From: DAOUKH01 sp034421515
Lineage (GTDB): Bacteria > Chloroflexota > Dehalococcoidia > SHYB01
Reading direction: 5' to 3'
Length of the DNA: 64,000 nt
Assembly: GCA_034421515.1 (NCBI GenBank)
Contig: DAOUKH010000062.1
Coordinates: 1-64,000, forward strand
Each line of letters opens with the position of its first letter. The stretch's first letter is position 1. Below the pieces are notes generated by a model. That model saw nothing but the letters and a program-made list of their open reading frames with translations, searched no databases and had not been told where the DNA came from. The position numbers and the translations under genes are program-made. Positions 40,711 through 50,062 of the stretch are shown here, one piece after another.

Positions 40711-41931
40711 CTAGAGGTTGAGCGCCTCACGGAACGACTCCATCGTCGCCTTCACCTTGACCGTGTCGACCTCGTCCTCGACGGTCTCCTGGGTCTTGAG
40801 GCCGTTGCCGGTGACGTAGGCGACGGTGAGATCGTCCTTGCCGATGACGCCGGACTCGACGAGGCGCTTGAGTCCTGAGATGGTCACGCCGCCGGCGGTC
40901 TCGGCGAAGATGCCCTCGGTGCGGGCGAGGAGGAGCATCCCCTCGACGACCTCGGGGTCGGTGACCGCCGCCGCTGAACCCGACGACGCTTCGAGGGTGT
41001 CGAGGGCGTAGAAGCCGTCGGCGGGATTGCCGATGGCCAGCGACTTGGCGATGGTGTCGGGCTTGACGGGGCGGACGTCGCGGGTGCCCTCGGAAAAGGC
41101 CGTGACGATCGGCGAGCAGCCTTGGGGCTGCACGATGTGCATGCGCGTCTGGACGCTGTCGATGAGACCGAGGTTCCAGAACTCGTTGAAGCCTTTCCAA
41201 ATCTTGGTGAAGAGCGAGCCGGAGGCAGCGGGGACGACGGCGTGGTCGGGGGCGCGCCAGCCAAGCTGCTCGGCGACCTCGTAGGCGAGCGTCTTCGAGC
41301 CCTCGGCGTAGTAGGGACGGACGTTGATGTTAACGAAGGCCCAATGGTAGGTATCGGCGATCTCGCTGCAGAGGCGGTTCACGTCGTCGTAGGTGCCGTT
41401 GACGGCCACTACGGTGGGGCCGTAGACCGCAGCGCCTACGATCTTGACCTTCTCCAGGTCGGCGGGTATCACGACGTAGCACTTCATGCCGGCCTTGGCC
41501 GCGTGGGCGGCGACGGCGCCGGCGAGGTTGCCGGTCGAGGCGCACGCAAGGGTGTCGAAGCCGAGTCCGCGGGCCACGGACGCGGCCACGCCGGCGACGC
41601 GGTCCTTAAACGAATAGGTGGGGTTCACACAATCGTTCTTTATGTAGAGGTTGTTGAGGCCCAAGACCTCGCCGAGGTTGTCGGCCTTCACCAGGGGCGT
41701 GAAGCCGGTCTGCATGTCGACGATGGGTCCGTCCCCGACGGGGAGCAGGTCGCGGTAGCGCCACATGGAGAGGGGGCCCGACTCGATGCGCTCGCGGGTC
41801 ACGACGCCGCGCATCGCCTCGTAGTCATAGACCACCTCAAGGGGGCTGAACGTCCACTCGCAGATGTTCAGCGCCTCGAGGGGGTACTCTCTACCGCCCT
41901 CTTTCGCCTTCAGCGCCCGCGCGTATCCCAT
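40711..41931 (-). CDS. thrC: Threonine synthase (PLP-dependent)
   Basis: The 406-residue protein has an N-terminal Cys-containing segment (ALNICEWTFSPLEVVYDYE), the PLP-lysine in NPTYSFKDRVAG near residue 110, and phosphate-binding ACASTGNLAGAVAAHAAKAG. It converts phosphohomoserine to threonine. ATG 41931 is used, with GGAGCAGGA upstream. Its leader contains an intrinsic terminator, suggesting attenuation. It lies near the NIL and MoaD-like genes, so a role in a sulfur-linked branch of homoserine metabolism is conceivable. Confidence 0.9.
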   Translation of the reverse strand: MGYARALKAKEGGREYPLEALNICEWTFSPLEVVYDYEAMRGVVTRERIESGPLSMWRYRDLLPVGDGPIVDMQTGFTPLVKADNLGEVLGLNNLYIKNDCVNPTYSFKDRVAGVAASVARGLGFDTLACASTGNLAGAVAAHAAKAGMKCYVVIPADLEKVKIVGAAVYGPTVVAVNGTYDDVNRLCSEIADTYHWAFVNINVRPYYAEGSKTLAYEVAEQLGWRAPDHAVVPAASGSLFTKIWKGFNEFWNLGLIDSVQTRMHIVQPQGCSPIVTAFSEGTRDVRPVKPDTIAKSLAIGNPADGFYALDTLEASSGSAAAVTDPEVVEGMLLLARTEGIFAETAGGVTISGLKRLVESGVIGKDDLTVAYVTGNGLKTQETVEDEVDTVKVKATMESFREALNL

Positions 41932-41968
41932 CGTCCTGCTCCAAGCCCCAGCGCCCTTTCCGCCGGGC

Positions 41969-42000
41969 AAAAAAGAAGACCCCTTCGGACAGAAGCGGTC
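41969..42000 (-). terminator. Intrinsic terminator inside the thrC leader
   Basis: In the transcript, arms gacc-g-cttc and gaag-g-ggtc close a 5-base loop and are followed by TTCTTTTTT. It lies 38 bases upstream of the thrC ATG and downstream of a plausible promoter. A second GC-rich hairpin (cgggcctcc / ggagg-a-cccg) lies directly upstream (about 42005-42028). Confidence 0.75.
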
Positions 42001-42075
42001 TCAGCGGGTCCTCCGCCGTGGAGGCCCGTCCCGAAAAGGCATGCTCGTGTCAGCCGCGCATTCCCATATGCGAAA

Positions 42076-42105
42076 ACTCTAACAGAAAGCGGCTTCATGC
42101 GTCAA
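42076..42105 (-). promoter_or_regulatory. Predicted thrC promoter
   Basis: TTGACG (42100-42105), an 18-base spacer and TAGAGT (42076-42081) give a leader of about 140 bases containing the terminator. Confidence 0.5.
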
Positions 42106-42129
42106 CGCGGCCGGAAGGGGGCACGGCGC

Positions 42130-42378
42130 CTAGACGAGGCTGGCAAGGACGCTCCCGATGATCTGGATCACGAGAATGGCAACGATGGGGGAGATGTCGA
42201 ACGAGCCGACCGTGGGGACGACCTGGCGGAAGGGGGCCAGGATGGGTTCGGTAAAGTTGTAGAGCACCCGGCCCAGGGAACTGTTCTGCATGTCGGGGAA
42301 CCACGAGAGGATCGCCCTCGCGATGATGGCAAAGGTCAGCACCATCGTGATTGCCCTGATGATTCCGCCGACGTCCAC
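42130..42378 (-). CDS. YggT family membrane protein
   Basis: The 82-residue protein has two membrane helices (AITMVLTFAIIARAILSWFP and ISPIVAILVIQIIGSVLASL) flanking the conserved LYNFTEPILAPFRQVVP. The family is linked to cell division or osmotic tolerance. GTG 42378 follows AAGGAAGG. The order yggS-proC-yggT is a common conserved operon. Confidence 0.88.
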   Translation of the reverse strand: MDVGGIIRAITMVLTFAIIARAILSWFPDMQNSSLGRVLYNFTEPILAPFRQVVPTVGSFDISPIVAILVIQIIGSVLASLV

Positions 42379-42426
42379 GGTATACCTTCCTTAAGGGGCG
42401 GTTGCGGCCCGCCGCCGGGGCGGGCG

Positions 42427-43233
42427 CTACTTCCCCTGGCCCAAGGCCGCTGACTTCTCGTAGGCCGCGATCACGCCGTTCATTACCGCGGAGCGGAACC
42501 CCGCCTCCTCCATAGCGAGCAGTCCTTCGGCGGTGGTGCCTCCCGGCGAGGTGACCTGGTCCCGCAGGGCCGACGGCGAGAGATCAGAGCCCTCCACCAT
42601 CTTGGCGCTGCCGAGGACGGTCTGCGTGACGACCTCGCGGGCCATGTCGCGGGACATGCCGAGGTAGACACCGGCGTCGATGAGCGCCTCGATGAAGAGA
42701 AAGACGTAGGCAGGGCCGCTCCCGCTGAGGCCGGTGGCGACGTCGATGAGCTTCTCATTCGGAACGTAGAACTGCTTGCCCAGAGCGGCGAGCACTTGGC
42801 CGGCGAGGGCGCGGGCGTCCGCGCCCACCGATTCCGTCGCCGTCCACACCGTGACGCCCTCGCCGAGCTGGCCCGGGGTGTTCGGCATCGCCCGGACGAT
42901 GGTCTGGCGGTTGAGTCGGTTGGCAATGACGCCAATCGTGGCGCCGGCGACGATCGAGAGCACGGTCTGCCTTTCGGCGACCGCCCCGCTCAGACCGTCG
43001 AGGACCTCGAGCAGGTTCTGCGGCTTGACGGCCAGGATGACGAGGTCGGCGCCGTCGGCGGCCTCCGCGTTGTCGCGGGTGACGGCGATGCCGTGGCGCT
43101 CGCGCAGCTCGTCGAGCCGGGGCGCAATGATGTCGGCGACGGTGATCTCCGCGGGGGCCGAAACGCCGTCGCGCAGGACGCCGGTCAGGATCGCCTCGGC
43201 CATGACGCCGCCGCCGATGAACGCTAGCTTCAT
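42427..43233 (-). CDS. proC: Pyrroline-5-carboxylate reductase
   Basis: The 268-residue enzyme has the NAD(P) fold LAFIGGGVMAEAIL at the N-terminus, IVRAMPNTPGQLGEGVTVW and the proC signature LSGSGPAYVFLFIEALIDAG near residue 170, with DQVTSPGGTTAEGL. It makes proline. Its ATG overlaps the yggS stop by 4 bases. Confidence 0.95.
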   Translation of the reverse strand: MKLAFIGGGVMAEAILTGVLRDGVSAPAEITVADIIAPRLDELRERHGIAVTRDNAEAADGADLVILAVKPQNLLEVLDGLSGAVAERQTVLSIVAGATIGVIANRLNRQTIVRAMPNTPGQLGEGVTVWTATESVGADARALAGQVLAALGKQFYVPNEKLIDVATGLSGSGPAYVFLFIEALIDAGVYLGMSRDMAREVVTQTVLGSAKMVEGSDLSPSALRDQVTSPGGTTAEGLLAMEEAGFRSAVMNGVIAAYEKSAALGQGK

Positions 43234-43931
43234 GATGTTGCCTCTTCCTCGTCACCCGTCCCGGCAAAGATCGCGCGCCCGATCCGGACCATCGTCGCGC
43301 CCTCCTCGACCGCCACCTCGAAGTCGCCCGTCATACCCATCGAGATGTCCGTCAGTCCGAGGCGTTCGGCCGTTTCGCGCAACACCCGAAAGTACGGCCG
43401 CGCCTCGTCGGGCTTCTCGACCTGCGGGGCCATCCCCATCAAGCCGCGGACTTCGAGGTTCGACAGCCGCTCGATGCGCCGCGCCGCCTCGTCGATTTCG
43501 GCGAGGTCGAAGCCGTGCTTGGCCGGTTCTCTCGAAACGTTGACCTCCAAGAGGACGGGCATGGGCGACGAGGCCAGCCCGTCGATGCGGTCGGCGAGCC
43601 GCTCCGAGTCCACGCTATCGATTATATCGAACAGGCCGACCGCCTCCCGCGCCTTGTTGCGTTGCAAGTGGCCGATGAGGCGCCAGATCATGGAGCCGCG
43701 CAGGTCTTCAAGGTCGGCAAGTTTGGCTGCGGCGTCGGCGACGCGGTTCTCGCCGAACTCGCGGAGGCCGACGTCGTAGGCGGCCCGGATGCCCGCGGGG
43801 CCGGTGGATTTAGTGACGGCGACGAGCCGGACGGCGGAGGGGTCGCGGCCCACCCGCTCGGCGGCGCGCGCGATGCGGGCGCGGATACCCGCGACGTTGG
43901 CGGCAATCTGAGCGGTAGGGTCGATGGGCAC
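43230..43931 (-). CDS. YggS family pyridoxal-phosphate homeostasis protein
   Basis: The 233-residue alanine-racemase-like barrel has LVAVTKSTGPAGIRAAYDVG with the PLP lysine, REFGENRVADAAAK, WRLIGHLQRNKAREAV and the end DISMGMTGDFEVAVEEGAT. GTG 43931 is the likely start; the frame upstream to 44111 would overlap the tRNA gene on the other strand. Confidence 0.93.
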   Translation of the reverse strand: MPIDPTAQIAANVAGIRARIARAAERVGRDPSAVRLVAVTKSTGPAGIRAAYDVGLREFGENRVADAAAKLADLEDLRGSMIWRLIGHLQRNKAREAVGLFDIIDSVDSERLADRIDGLASSPMPVLLEVNVSREPAKHGFDLAEIDEAARRIERLSNLEVRGLMGMAPQVEKPDEARPYFRVLRETAERLGLTDISMGMTGDFEVAVEEGATMVRIGRAIFAGTGDEEEATS

Positions 43932-44047
43932 GGCGGGGCCTCGCACGCCGAAGCCGGCGCCGCGTTGCGCGGGCTTCAGGCGCGTATTACGATAGCACTC
44001 CCTGAAAGGCCTTCTCGAAGGGCCTTCCGGGTCCGTCCTTCGGGTTT

Positions 44048-44122
<75 letters not shown>

Positions 44123-44715
44123 GGCTTGCGTGGAGGGAGAAGGGCAGAGTTGCACGCGCCTCCTCGGATCAGCACAGCTTCCGTCGGATCTTGTTGCCTG
44201 ACTCCGTTGGTTTCCCCGTGCACCGTTGATTCCCGGCATGTGGATGCCAGGCCTCATCGATCTGGGTAGCCCACCTCGGCTTACTGGTATTGGCGGGTCG
44301 ATACGCTCATGAGCGGAATTCGAGAGACCATCAAGCTTCGCATCGGCTGATGACGCGCGAGCCTGATCCCGCACTTCCTGAGCCCCATCCCTCTACCGGT
44401 ATACTTGGGCGATTCCCTTCAGCGACGAGGTATGCAAGCTTAAGGACAATGCTCTTGGCGACATCCAGGGCGAGCAGACCTGCAACACTCCGCGTGAGTA
44501 GGCGCACAGCATCCGGGCACTGCTTGTCGAGGTGCTAGACTGCGATCCCAAACCTGGCCGGTTCGGCCTTGCCAGCGCCCCGGGCAACGCCGAGTTGTTA
44601 GACTCCACCGCGCGAATCGGGCAACTCGAAGAATGCAGACCCTTCACATCGCACATAGCACATAGTATTTGGGCTCGGGCGCATGTGACTGCCGAATGTG
44701 GGAGAGGGCACAGGC
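44123..44715. other. Intergenic region downstream of tRNA-Arg without a recognised gene
   Basis: About 590 bases. Short frames on both strands show no family motif or ribosome-binding site. No integrase remnant and no clear direct repeat of the tRNA 3' end was seen. It is the boundary between housekeeping genes and the catabolic region. Confidence 0.5.
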
Positions 44716-46104
44716 ATGGCGCCATCGCACGATGCGCATCCAGACGCGATACACACCTTAGTGCGGCACGTCTGCCAGACCGGCTACGACGATCTTCCAG
44801 ACCGTGTGGTGGATGCGGTCAAGAAGATGACGCTCGACGCCCTCAGCGTGGCGCTGGTGGGCACGCTTGCCCCGGGGACGAAGGAGACACTGAGCGTCCT
44901 GGATAGGTGGGGCGGCCGGGAGGAGAGCTCGCTGTGGGTCGTGGGCGGCAAGCTGCCGGCTCCCGCGGCGGCGATGGCCAACAGCTTCTTGATTCACAAC
45001 CAGGAGTTCGACTGCGTCCACGACTCCGCCGTTCTTCACCCTATGACGGCCGTCCTTCCGGCGGCGTTGGCGACGGCTGAGGTAGTGGGAAACGTATCAG
45101 GAAAGCAGTTGTTGACCGCCGTCGCTTTGGGCGCGAACGTCGCCTGCTTGTTGGGGACGGCGTCGCGATCGCCGATGAGACACTTTCGGCCGGGCGTGAC
45201 GGGGGCATTCGGGGCCACGGCGGCGGCGGCGAAGATCCTGGGATTCGACGAGTTGCGGCTTGCCCATGCGATGGGTGTCGTCTACAGCCAGATAAGCGGG
45301 ACGCTACAACCCCACCACGAAGGCTCCGTGGTCAACTCGATGCAAATAGGCTTCAATACGAGGAACGCGCTCACCGCGGTAGCACTCGCGGCCGAAGGGA
45401 TTGCGGGCCCTCGCAATGTCCTTGAAGGCCCCTACGGCTATCTCAGGCTCTTCGAGGGCGACTACGACGTCTCAACCCTGGTAAGCGGCCCGGCTCCTGC
45501 CTGGCAGGTGGACCGAGTGAGCCAGAAGCCATATCCCTGCGGGCGGCTGACGCACCGCGCAGTCGACGCCGCTCTATTCTTGCGGCATGAGGAGAGCCTG
45601 ACGGCAGAGGAAGTAGAGGAGTGCCGCGTGACGGCTCCCCCGCTGGTTTGCCGTCTGGTCGGCCGCTCCCTGGAGGGCGGGCCGATGACGGCGCAGTTCG
45701 CCAAGCTTTCGATCCCGTTCGTCGTCGCGACAGCGATTGCCAAGGGCGATGTGTTTGTCGCGGACTTCGAGCAGGAGGCGCTGCGCGATGAGACCGTCCT
45801 AAGACTCGCGGACCGCGTGCGCGTTGAACTTGACGAGACGAACCAGGACGAGAACGCGATGGGGCCGGTCCGCCTGGACCTACGCCTGACGGACGGTAGA
45901 ACTCACACCACGACGGTCGAGCATGCTCTCGGGCACCCGGAGAATCCGCTCTCGCGCGAGCAGCACCTCGCGAAGTTCCGGCGTTGTTGGGAGGCTGGAG
46001 CAGGGCGGCTGCCCGAGGTGAACCGTCAGCGCCTTATCGACGTCGTCGATCGCTTGGAGGATCTTGAGGACGCATCCCTGCTCTGTCAGCTGCTAACGCC
46101 CTGA
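44716..46104 (+). CDS. MmgE/PrpD family protein
   Basis: The 462-residue protein has the family motifs AVKKMTLDALSVALVG, HNQEFDCVHDSAVLHPMTAV, GVTGAFGATAAAAKILGFD, MQIGFNTRNALTAVALA and the active-site YPCGRLTHRAVDAAL. Members include 2-methylcitrate dehydratase and cis-aconitate decarboxylase, and many act in unknown catabolic routes. ATG 44716 has GGGAGAGGG upstream; GTG 44698 lies in that site. First gene of the catabolic region. Confidence 0.88.
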   Translation: MAPSHDAHPDAIHTLVRHVCQTGYDDLPDRVVDAVKKMTLDALSVALVGTLAPGTKETLSVLDRWGGREESSLWVVGGKLPAPAAAMANSFLIHNQEFDCVHDSAVLHPMTAVLPAALATAEVVGNVSGKQLLTAVALGANVACLLGTASRSPMRHFRPGVTGAFGATAAAAKILGFDELRLAHAMGVVYSQISGTLQPHHEGSVVNSMQIGFNTRNALTAVALAAEGIAGPRNVLEGPYGYLRLFEGDYDVSTLVSGPAPAWQVDRVSQKPYPCGRLTHRAVDAALFLRHEESLTAEEVEECRVTAPPLVCRLVGRSLEGGPMTAQFAKLSIPFVVATAIAKGDVFVADFEQEALRDETVLRLADRVRVELDETNQDENAMGPVRLDLRLTDGRTHTTTVEHALGHPENPLSREQHLAKFRRCWEAGAGRLPEVNRQRLIDVVDRLEDLEDASLLCQLLTP

Positions 46105-46119
46105 GTGCCTGAAGCGCTG

Positions 46120-46596
46120 CTAGGACTGGCTCGCCTTGCGGACGGCGGTCACGATGTTCTGGTAGCCGGTGCAGCGGCACAAATTGCCCCCGATGGCAGC
46201 CCTGATCTCTTCTTCCGTAGGGCTCGGGTTCTCGTCAAGCAACTCTTCTACGGTCAGGATCATTCCGGGTGTGCAATAGCCGCACTGGAACCCAAGCTCG
46301 TCCCAGAAGGCCTGCTGCACGGCATCCAAATCGCCGTTCTGGGCCACGCCTTCGATCGTACGGATGTCGTCTCCCTGCGCGCTGACCGCCAAGATCGTGC
46401 AGGACTTCGCGATGCTGCCGTTGACGACGACGGTGCAGGCACCACAGTGACCGGTCAGGCAGCCGAAACGAGTGCCGGTGAGACCAAGCTGCTCCCGCAA
46501 GAAGAGCACCAGAGGCGTGCGGACATCCGCTTCTGCCTCGCGCGCCTCTCCGTTGACGGTCAGCCTGACGGCGACGGACGGAGATGAGTTGGCCAT
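46120..46596 (-). CDS. Molybdenum hydroxylase small subunit, two [2Fe-2S] clusters
   Basis: The 158-residue CoxS-type subunit has the plant-ferredoxin-like cluster motif FGCLTGHCGACTVVVNG and the C-terminal cluster motif CGYCTPGM with GGNLCRCTGY. It carries electrons from the molybdenum site to FAD. The gene follows the medium subunit by 12 bases; order is large-medium-small in transcription. Confidence 0.95.
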   Translation of the reverse strand: MANSSPSVAVRLTVNGEAREAEADVRTPLVLFLREQLGLTGTRFGCLTGHCGACTVVVNGSIAKSCTILAVSAQGDDIRTIEGVAQNGDLDAVQQAFWDELGFQCGYCTPGMILTVEELLDENPSPTEEEIRAAIGGNLCRCTGYQNIVTAVRKASQS

Positions 46597-46608
46597 GGCT
46601 GTACTCCT

Positions 46609-47487
46609 CTAGGTGCTTGCGGTGCGGGCTTTCTCGAAGGCCTCGGCCAGGGCGCGAGTAGCCACCACGCCTGCCATCGCCCGGCGGTAGCTTCCGTCCG
46701 CTTGGACGTCGGAAATCGGCCTGGTCACGGACTTCTGGGCCAATAAGCTTACGGTCGCCATGAGTTCGTCGGAGAGCTCGGAGCCGGTCACCGCGTCCTC
46801 AACCTCGGATAGCCGAATGGGTGCGGGCGAGACGCCTCCCAGGGCCATGCCAACCGTGCTCACGGCGCCGTCCCCGTCCAATTGGACGACGCAGGCGGCG
46901 CTCGCGATGTTGTAGCAGCCATCGGTGAATTTGAGCTTGTAGTAGGCGGCACCGCTTTCTTTCGGAAGCGATGGCGCGATGATCTCGGTCACAAGCTCAC
47001 CGGGTTCGAGGCCGGTCACGCCGTCGCTCAGGAAGAAGGCCGCGGCCGGAACCGTGCGACTTCTCTTCGAGCTCCGGACCCGGATCTTAGCGTCGAGCGC
47101 CACAAGGCAAGGGGCGTAGTCGTAGGCCGAGTTTCCGGCGCAGATGGCGCCTCCGATCGTGCCGCGGTTGCGGATCTGCATGCCGCCGCCGATCTGACCC
47201 GCCGCGTCGACCAGCAGTCCATTCGCCTCTCGCAGCAAGCCGGACCGCTCTATCTCGCGGTGAGTCGTTCGCGCTCCGACGGCGATCGATCCATTGCGCT
47301 GAACAATGCCGGAGAGCCCTTTGACCCGTTTGAGGTCGATGATGGTTTTCGGGGCGAACCTTCCCTGGTTCATGAGGGGCGCCACGTCTTGCCCACCAGC
47401 TAGGATCGTCGCCTTCGAGCCCAAAGAGTCCAGGCGGGCGAGTACGTCCTTTAGGGTGGCCGGGGCCATGTAGTCTGTGGTCGCCAT
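46609..47487 (-). CDS. Molybdenum hydroxylase medium subunit, FAD-binding
   Basis: The 292-residue CoxM/XdhB-type protein has FAD-binding motifs ILAGGQDVAPLMNQG near residue 30 and IRNRGTIGGAICAGNSAYDY near 105, with the C-terminal CO-dehydrogenase flavoprotein domain. It passes electrons from the iron-sulfur subunit to an acceptor. Confidence 0.93.
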   Translation of the reverse strand: MATTDYMAPATLKDVLARLDSLGSKATILAGGQDVAPLMNQGRFAPKTIIDLKRVKGLSGIVQRNGSIAVGARTTHREIERSGLLREANGLLVDAAGQIGGGMQIRNRGTIGGAICAGNSAYDYAPCLVALDAKIRVRSSKRSRTVPAAAFFLSDGVTGLEPGELVTEIIAPSLPKESGAAYYKLKFTDGCYNIASAACVVQLDGDGAVSTVGMALGGVSPAPIRLSEVEDAVTGSELSDELMATVSLLAQKSVTRPISDVQADGSYRRAMAGVVATRALAEAFEKARTAST

Positions 47488-47534
47488 GACGTGGTCCTCT
47501 TGTCGCGGCTAGCGGGCGGTCATCGAGCAGTGCT

Positions 47535-49925
47535 TTATTTCTTAGCGGCTTGGATGGCTCTCCACACGGTAGGCGGCTTGAGGGGAACCTCGTTGATCTC
47601 GACGCCGAGCGGGGACAGCGCGTCGCACACCGCGTTGGCGACGGCGACCATGGCCCCGCCGACGCTGGCCTCCCCAGCGCCCTTTGTGCCGAGGAGTGTG
47701 TACGGGGTCGGTGTTTCGTTGTGCCCAAGCTCGAAGTTCGGAAGGTCCGCCGCCCTCGGCATGATGTAGTCCTTGAAAGACGTCGTGAGGGGTTGGCCGT
47801 TGGCGCCGTGGACAACCTCTTCTCCGAGGGCGGCGCCGATGCCGAAGGCCGATCCGCCTTGTGTCTGTCCCGCCGTCAGGAGGGGGTTGATGATTACGCC
47901 GCAATCGTGGACGGCGCCAAAGCGCAGCACCTTGACGCAACCGGTGTCCGCGTCGACGTCGACGACGGCGACGTAAGCACCGTTCGAGTACGTGAGGTAG
48001 GGGTTGATGCGGCCGAACGCGTCGGGCGTGTGGCTGATGTGTTCGGGACGGTAGGTGCGGGTCGCCTCGAGGGGCGGTTCCACCACGTTCGCAACGTCGT
48101 ACGTCCGGCTGTAGACAGCGTAGGCAACCTCTTGGAAGCTCAACCCTCCGTCTTCCGAGTCCGCCGGCCGCACGCGGCTCTTCTCGAAGACCAACTCCTC
48201 GGGATCACTCTCCAAGAGCCCGCCGGCCACGAGCGCCATCTTCTCGCGTATATCGCGCGCGGCCAGCGCGGCTGAACCTCCTCCTACGGTCAGACACCTC
48301 CCGCTGAAGTTTCCGAAGCCATAGGGGCAGGCTTCGGTGTCCCCTTGGACGACGCGCACGTGGCTCAAGTCCGCGCCGAGCTCGTCGGCGACGATTTGTG
48401 CGATGCCCGTGTTGTTGCCGCCACCCGGGTTTGTCACTCCCGTCAACACGGTGATGTTGCCGGAGGGGTCCACTTTGACCGTGGACGTGTCTTGGGCAGC
48501 TACGAGGGTTCCCGGCAGGGCGCCGCCTTCCGGAGTGAGCTCATACGCGAGGCCGATCCCCAGATAGCGGCCGGCCTCTCGGGCTTCCTTCTGCTCCTCG
48601 CGCAGCTTCGAATAACCCACGAGGTCGAGCGCCTGGTTCAACGTGGCCTCGTAGTCGCCACTGTCCACTATCAGTCCGGGCATCGTCGTGTAGGGGAAGG
48701 CGTCCTTCGGGATGAAGTTCTTGAGCCGCACCTCCGCGGGGTCCATGCCGAGCCTTTGCGCGACCATGTCCATGACCCGCTCCATGACATAGTTGGCGGT
48801 CTCCTTGCCGTAGCCCCGGCAGGCGTTCCAATGGCTCTTGTTGGTGGCGACGATGGAAAACTTGATGTCGAGATTCTGGATGTCGTAGCCGCAGGGCATG
48901 GTCAGGCCGGTGACGAACACCATGCCCCAGCCGGGTGTGGCGGAAGGCGCGCCCATGTTGCCGATGATCGAGTCTTTGAGTGCCGTGACCCGGCCGTCCT
49001 TATTGAAGGCGACCTCGACGGCGTGTGTTTGCTCTCTCCCTCCGGTGAGCAAGCACTCTTCCCGACTTTCGACCCAGCGCACAGGCCTACCCGTGAGCAT
49101 AGAAAGCAGGCAGATGAGCGGCTCTTCCGGGTAGCCGTGCATCTTGAGCCCGAACCCGCCGCCAAGTTTGGGCACGATAATGCGAATCTGGTTCTCCGGG
49201 AAACCCAGAGCGCCGGCCAGTACCGTGCGGAGGGGGTGAGGGTTCTGCGCCGTGGCGTGAAGGGTGATCGTCTCGGCCTTGGCGTCGTAGTCGGCCAGAT
49301 AGGTGCGCGTTTCGATGGGCTGCGTGGAGAACCGCGGTATCTTGAAAGTGACACTGAACCGTTCGTCGCTAGCGTCGAACACTTCGTCGATCCCTGGGCT
49401 GGCGAAACCGAACGTCAGGAGGACGTTGTCGTCCCATTCATCGACGACCCTCGGCGCCTCGGGCTGCATTGCCTCTTCGGCGTCCAGAACGTGAGGCAGG
49501 GGTTCGTAGTCGACCTTCACGAGCTTGGCCGCAGCCAAGGCATCGGGCAGAGTTGTGGCCACGACCGCCACGACGGGCTGTCCAACACAATTGACTTTGT
49601 CCGTTGCAAGGCAATGGATGTCCGCATGCTTCCCACCGAACACCGCGGGCTCGATGTAGTGGGGCATGGGGTTGAGCCGTTCTTTGGCTTCGGCTCCGGT
49701 TACGATTCTGACGACGCCGGGCGCGCGCTCGGCCCGAGTGGTATCGATTCCGCGAATCTTCGCGTGAGGATGCGGGCTCCTCACCAGGGCCGCATGCAAC
49801 ATTCCGGGGAGGCTAATATCCGTGACAAATTGGGCTTGGCCGGTTACGACCCGGTCGCCGTCAAGGAGCTTCTCCCGCGAGCCCTTATATTGGTGAGCCG
49901 TTTCAGTCGGGCTTTTCATGGCCAT
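47535..49925 (-). CDS. Molybdenum hydroxylase large subunit (CO-dehydrogenase/xanthine dehydrogenase family)
   Basis: The 796-residue molybdopterin subunit has GQAQFVTDISLPGMLHAALV, KLGGGFGLKMHGYPEE, and near the C-terminus LGTKGAGEASVGG with the catalytic Glu. The active-site loop reads NACRGYGKETAN instead of the AYxCSFR of true CO dehydrogenase; it resembles the AYRGAGR of form II and other hydroxylases, so the substrate is more likely a purine, pyridine or aldehyde-type compound than CO. Two ATGs at the start (49925 and 49919) are equally possible. Confidence 0.92.
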   Translation of the reverse strand: MAMKSPTETAHQYKGSREKLLDGDRVVTGQAQFVTDISLPGMLHAALVRSPHPHAKIRGIDTTRAERAPGVVRIVTGAEAKERLNPMPHYIEPAVFGGKHADIHCLATDKVNCVGQPVVAVVATTLPDALAAAKLVKVDYEPLPHVLDAEEAMQPEAPRVVDEWDDNVLLTFGFASPGIDEVFDASDERFSVTFKIPRFSTQPIETRTYLADYDAKAETITLHATAQNPHPLRTVLAGALGFPENQIRIIVPKLGGGFGLKMHGYPEEPLICLLSMLTGRPVRWVESREECLLTGGREQTHAVEVAFNKDGRVTALKDSIIGNMGAPSATPGWGMVFVTGLTMPCGYDIQNLDIKFSIVATNKSHWNACRGYGKETANYVMERVMDMVAQRLGMDPAEVRLKNFIPKDAFPYTTMPGLIVDSGDYEATLNQALDLVGYSKLREEQKEAREAGRYLGIGLAYELTPEGGALPGTLVAAQDTSTVKVDPSGNITVLTGVTNPGGGNNTGIAQIVADELGADLSHVRVVQGDTEACPYGFGNFSGRCLTVGGGSAALAARDIREKMALVAGGLLESDPEELVFEKSRVRPADSEDGGLSFQEVAYAVYSRTYDVANVVEPPLEATRTYRPEHISHTPDAFGRINPYLTYSNGAYVAVVDVDADTGCVKVLRFGAVHDCGVIINPLLTAGQTQGGSAFGIGAALGEEVVHGANGQPLTTSFKDYIMPRAADLPNFELGHNETPTPYTLLGTKGAGEASVGGAMVAVANAVCDALSPLGVEINEVPLKPPTVWRAIQAAKK

Positions 49926-50062
49926 GGAAGCGTTACCCCCTTAGAACCCAAGGTCTGTCAACGCCGGGCCAATTGCCGCGTTCCCGCCCAGCCTAGGTGT
50001 CGTCAGACTCGCCGCAAGTCTGGGGCTGGGGGTTGGGGCCCCCTTTTTAGCACACCGGTCTG

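Noticed and set aside
41969..42105. T-box riboswitch upstream of thrC
   Set aside because: No TGGNACC T-box sequence or stem I landmarks are present; only a hairpin and a terminator are seen.
44123..44715. Integrase remnant or attachment-site repeat marking an island at tRNA-Arg
   Set aside because: No integrase-like frame was found and no copy of the tRNA 3' end was noticed elsewhere in the window, so island insertion remains unproven.
46120..49925. Aerobic CO dehydrogenase (coxSML)
   Set aside because: The large subunit lacks the AYxCSFR loop required for the Cu-Mo site, so only the family, not CO oxidation, is supported.
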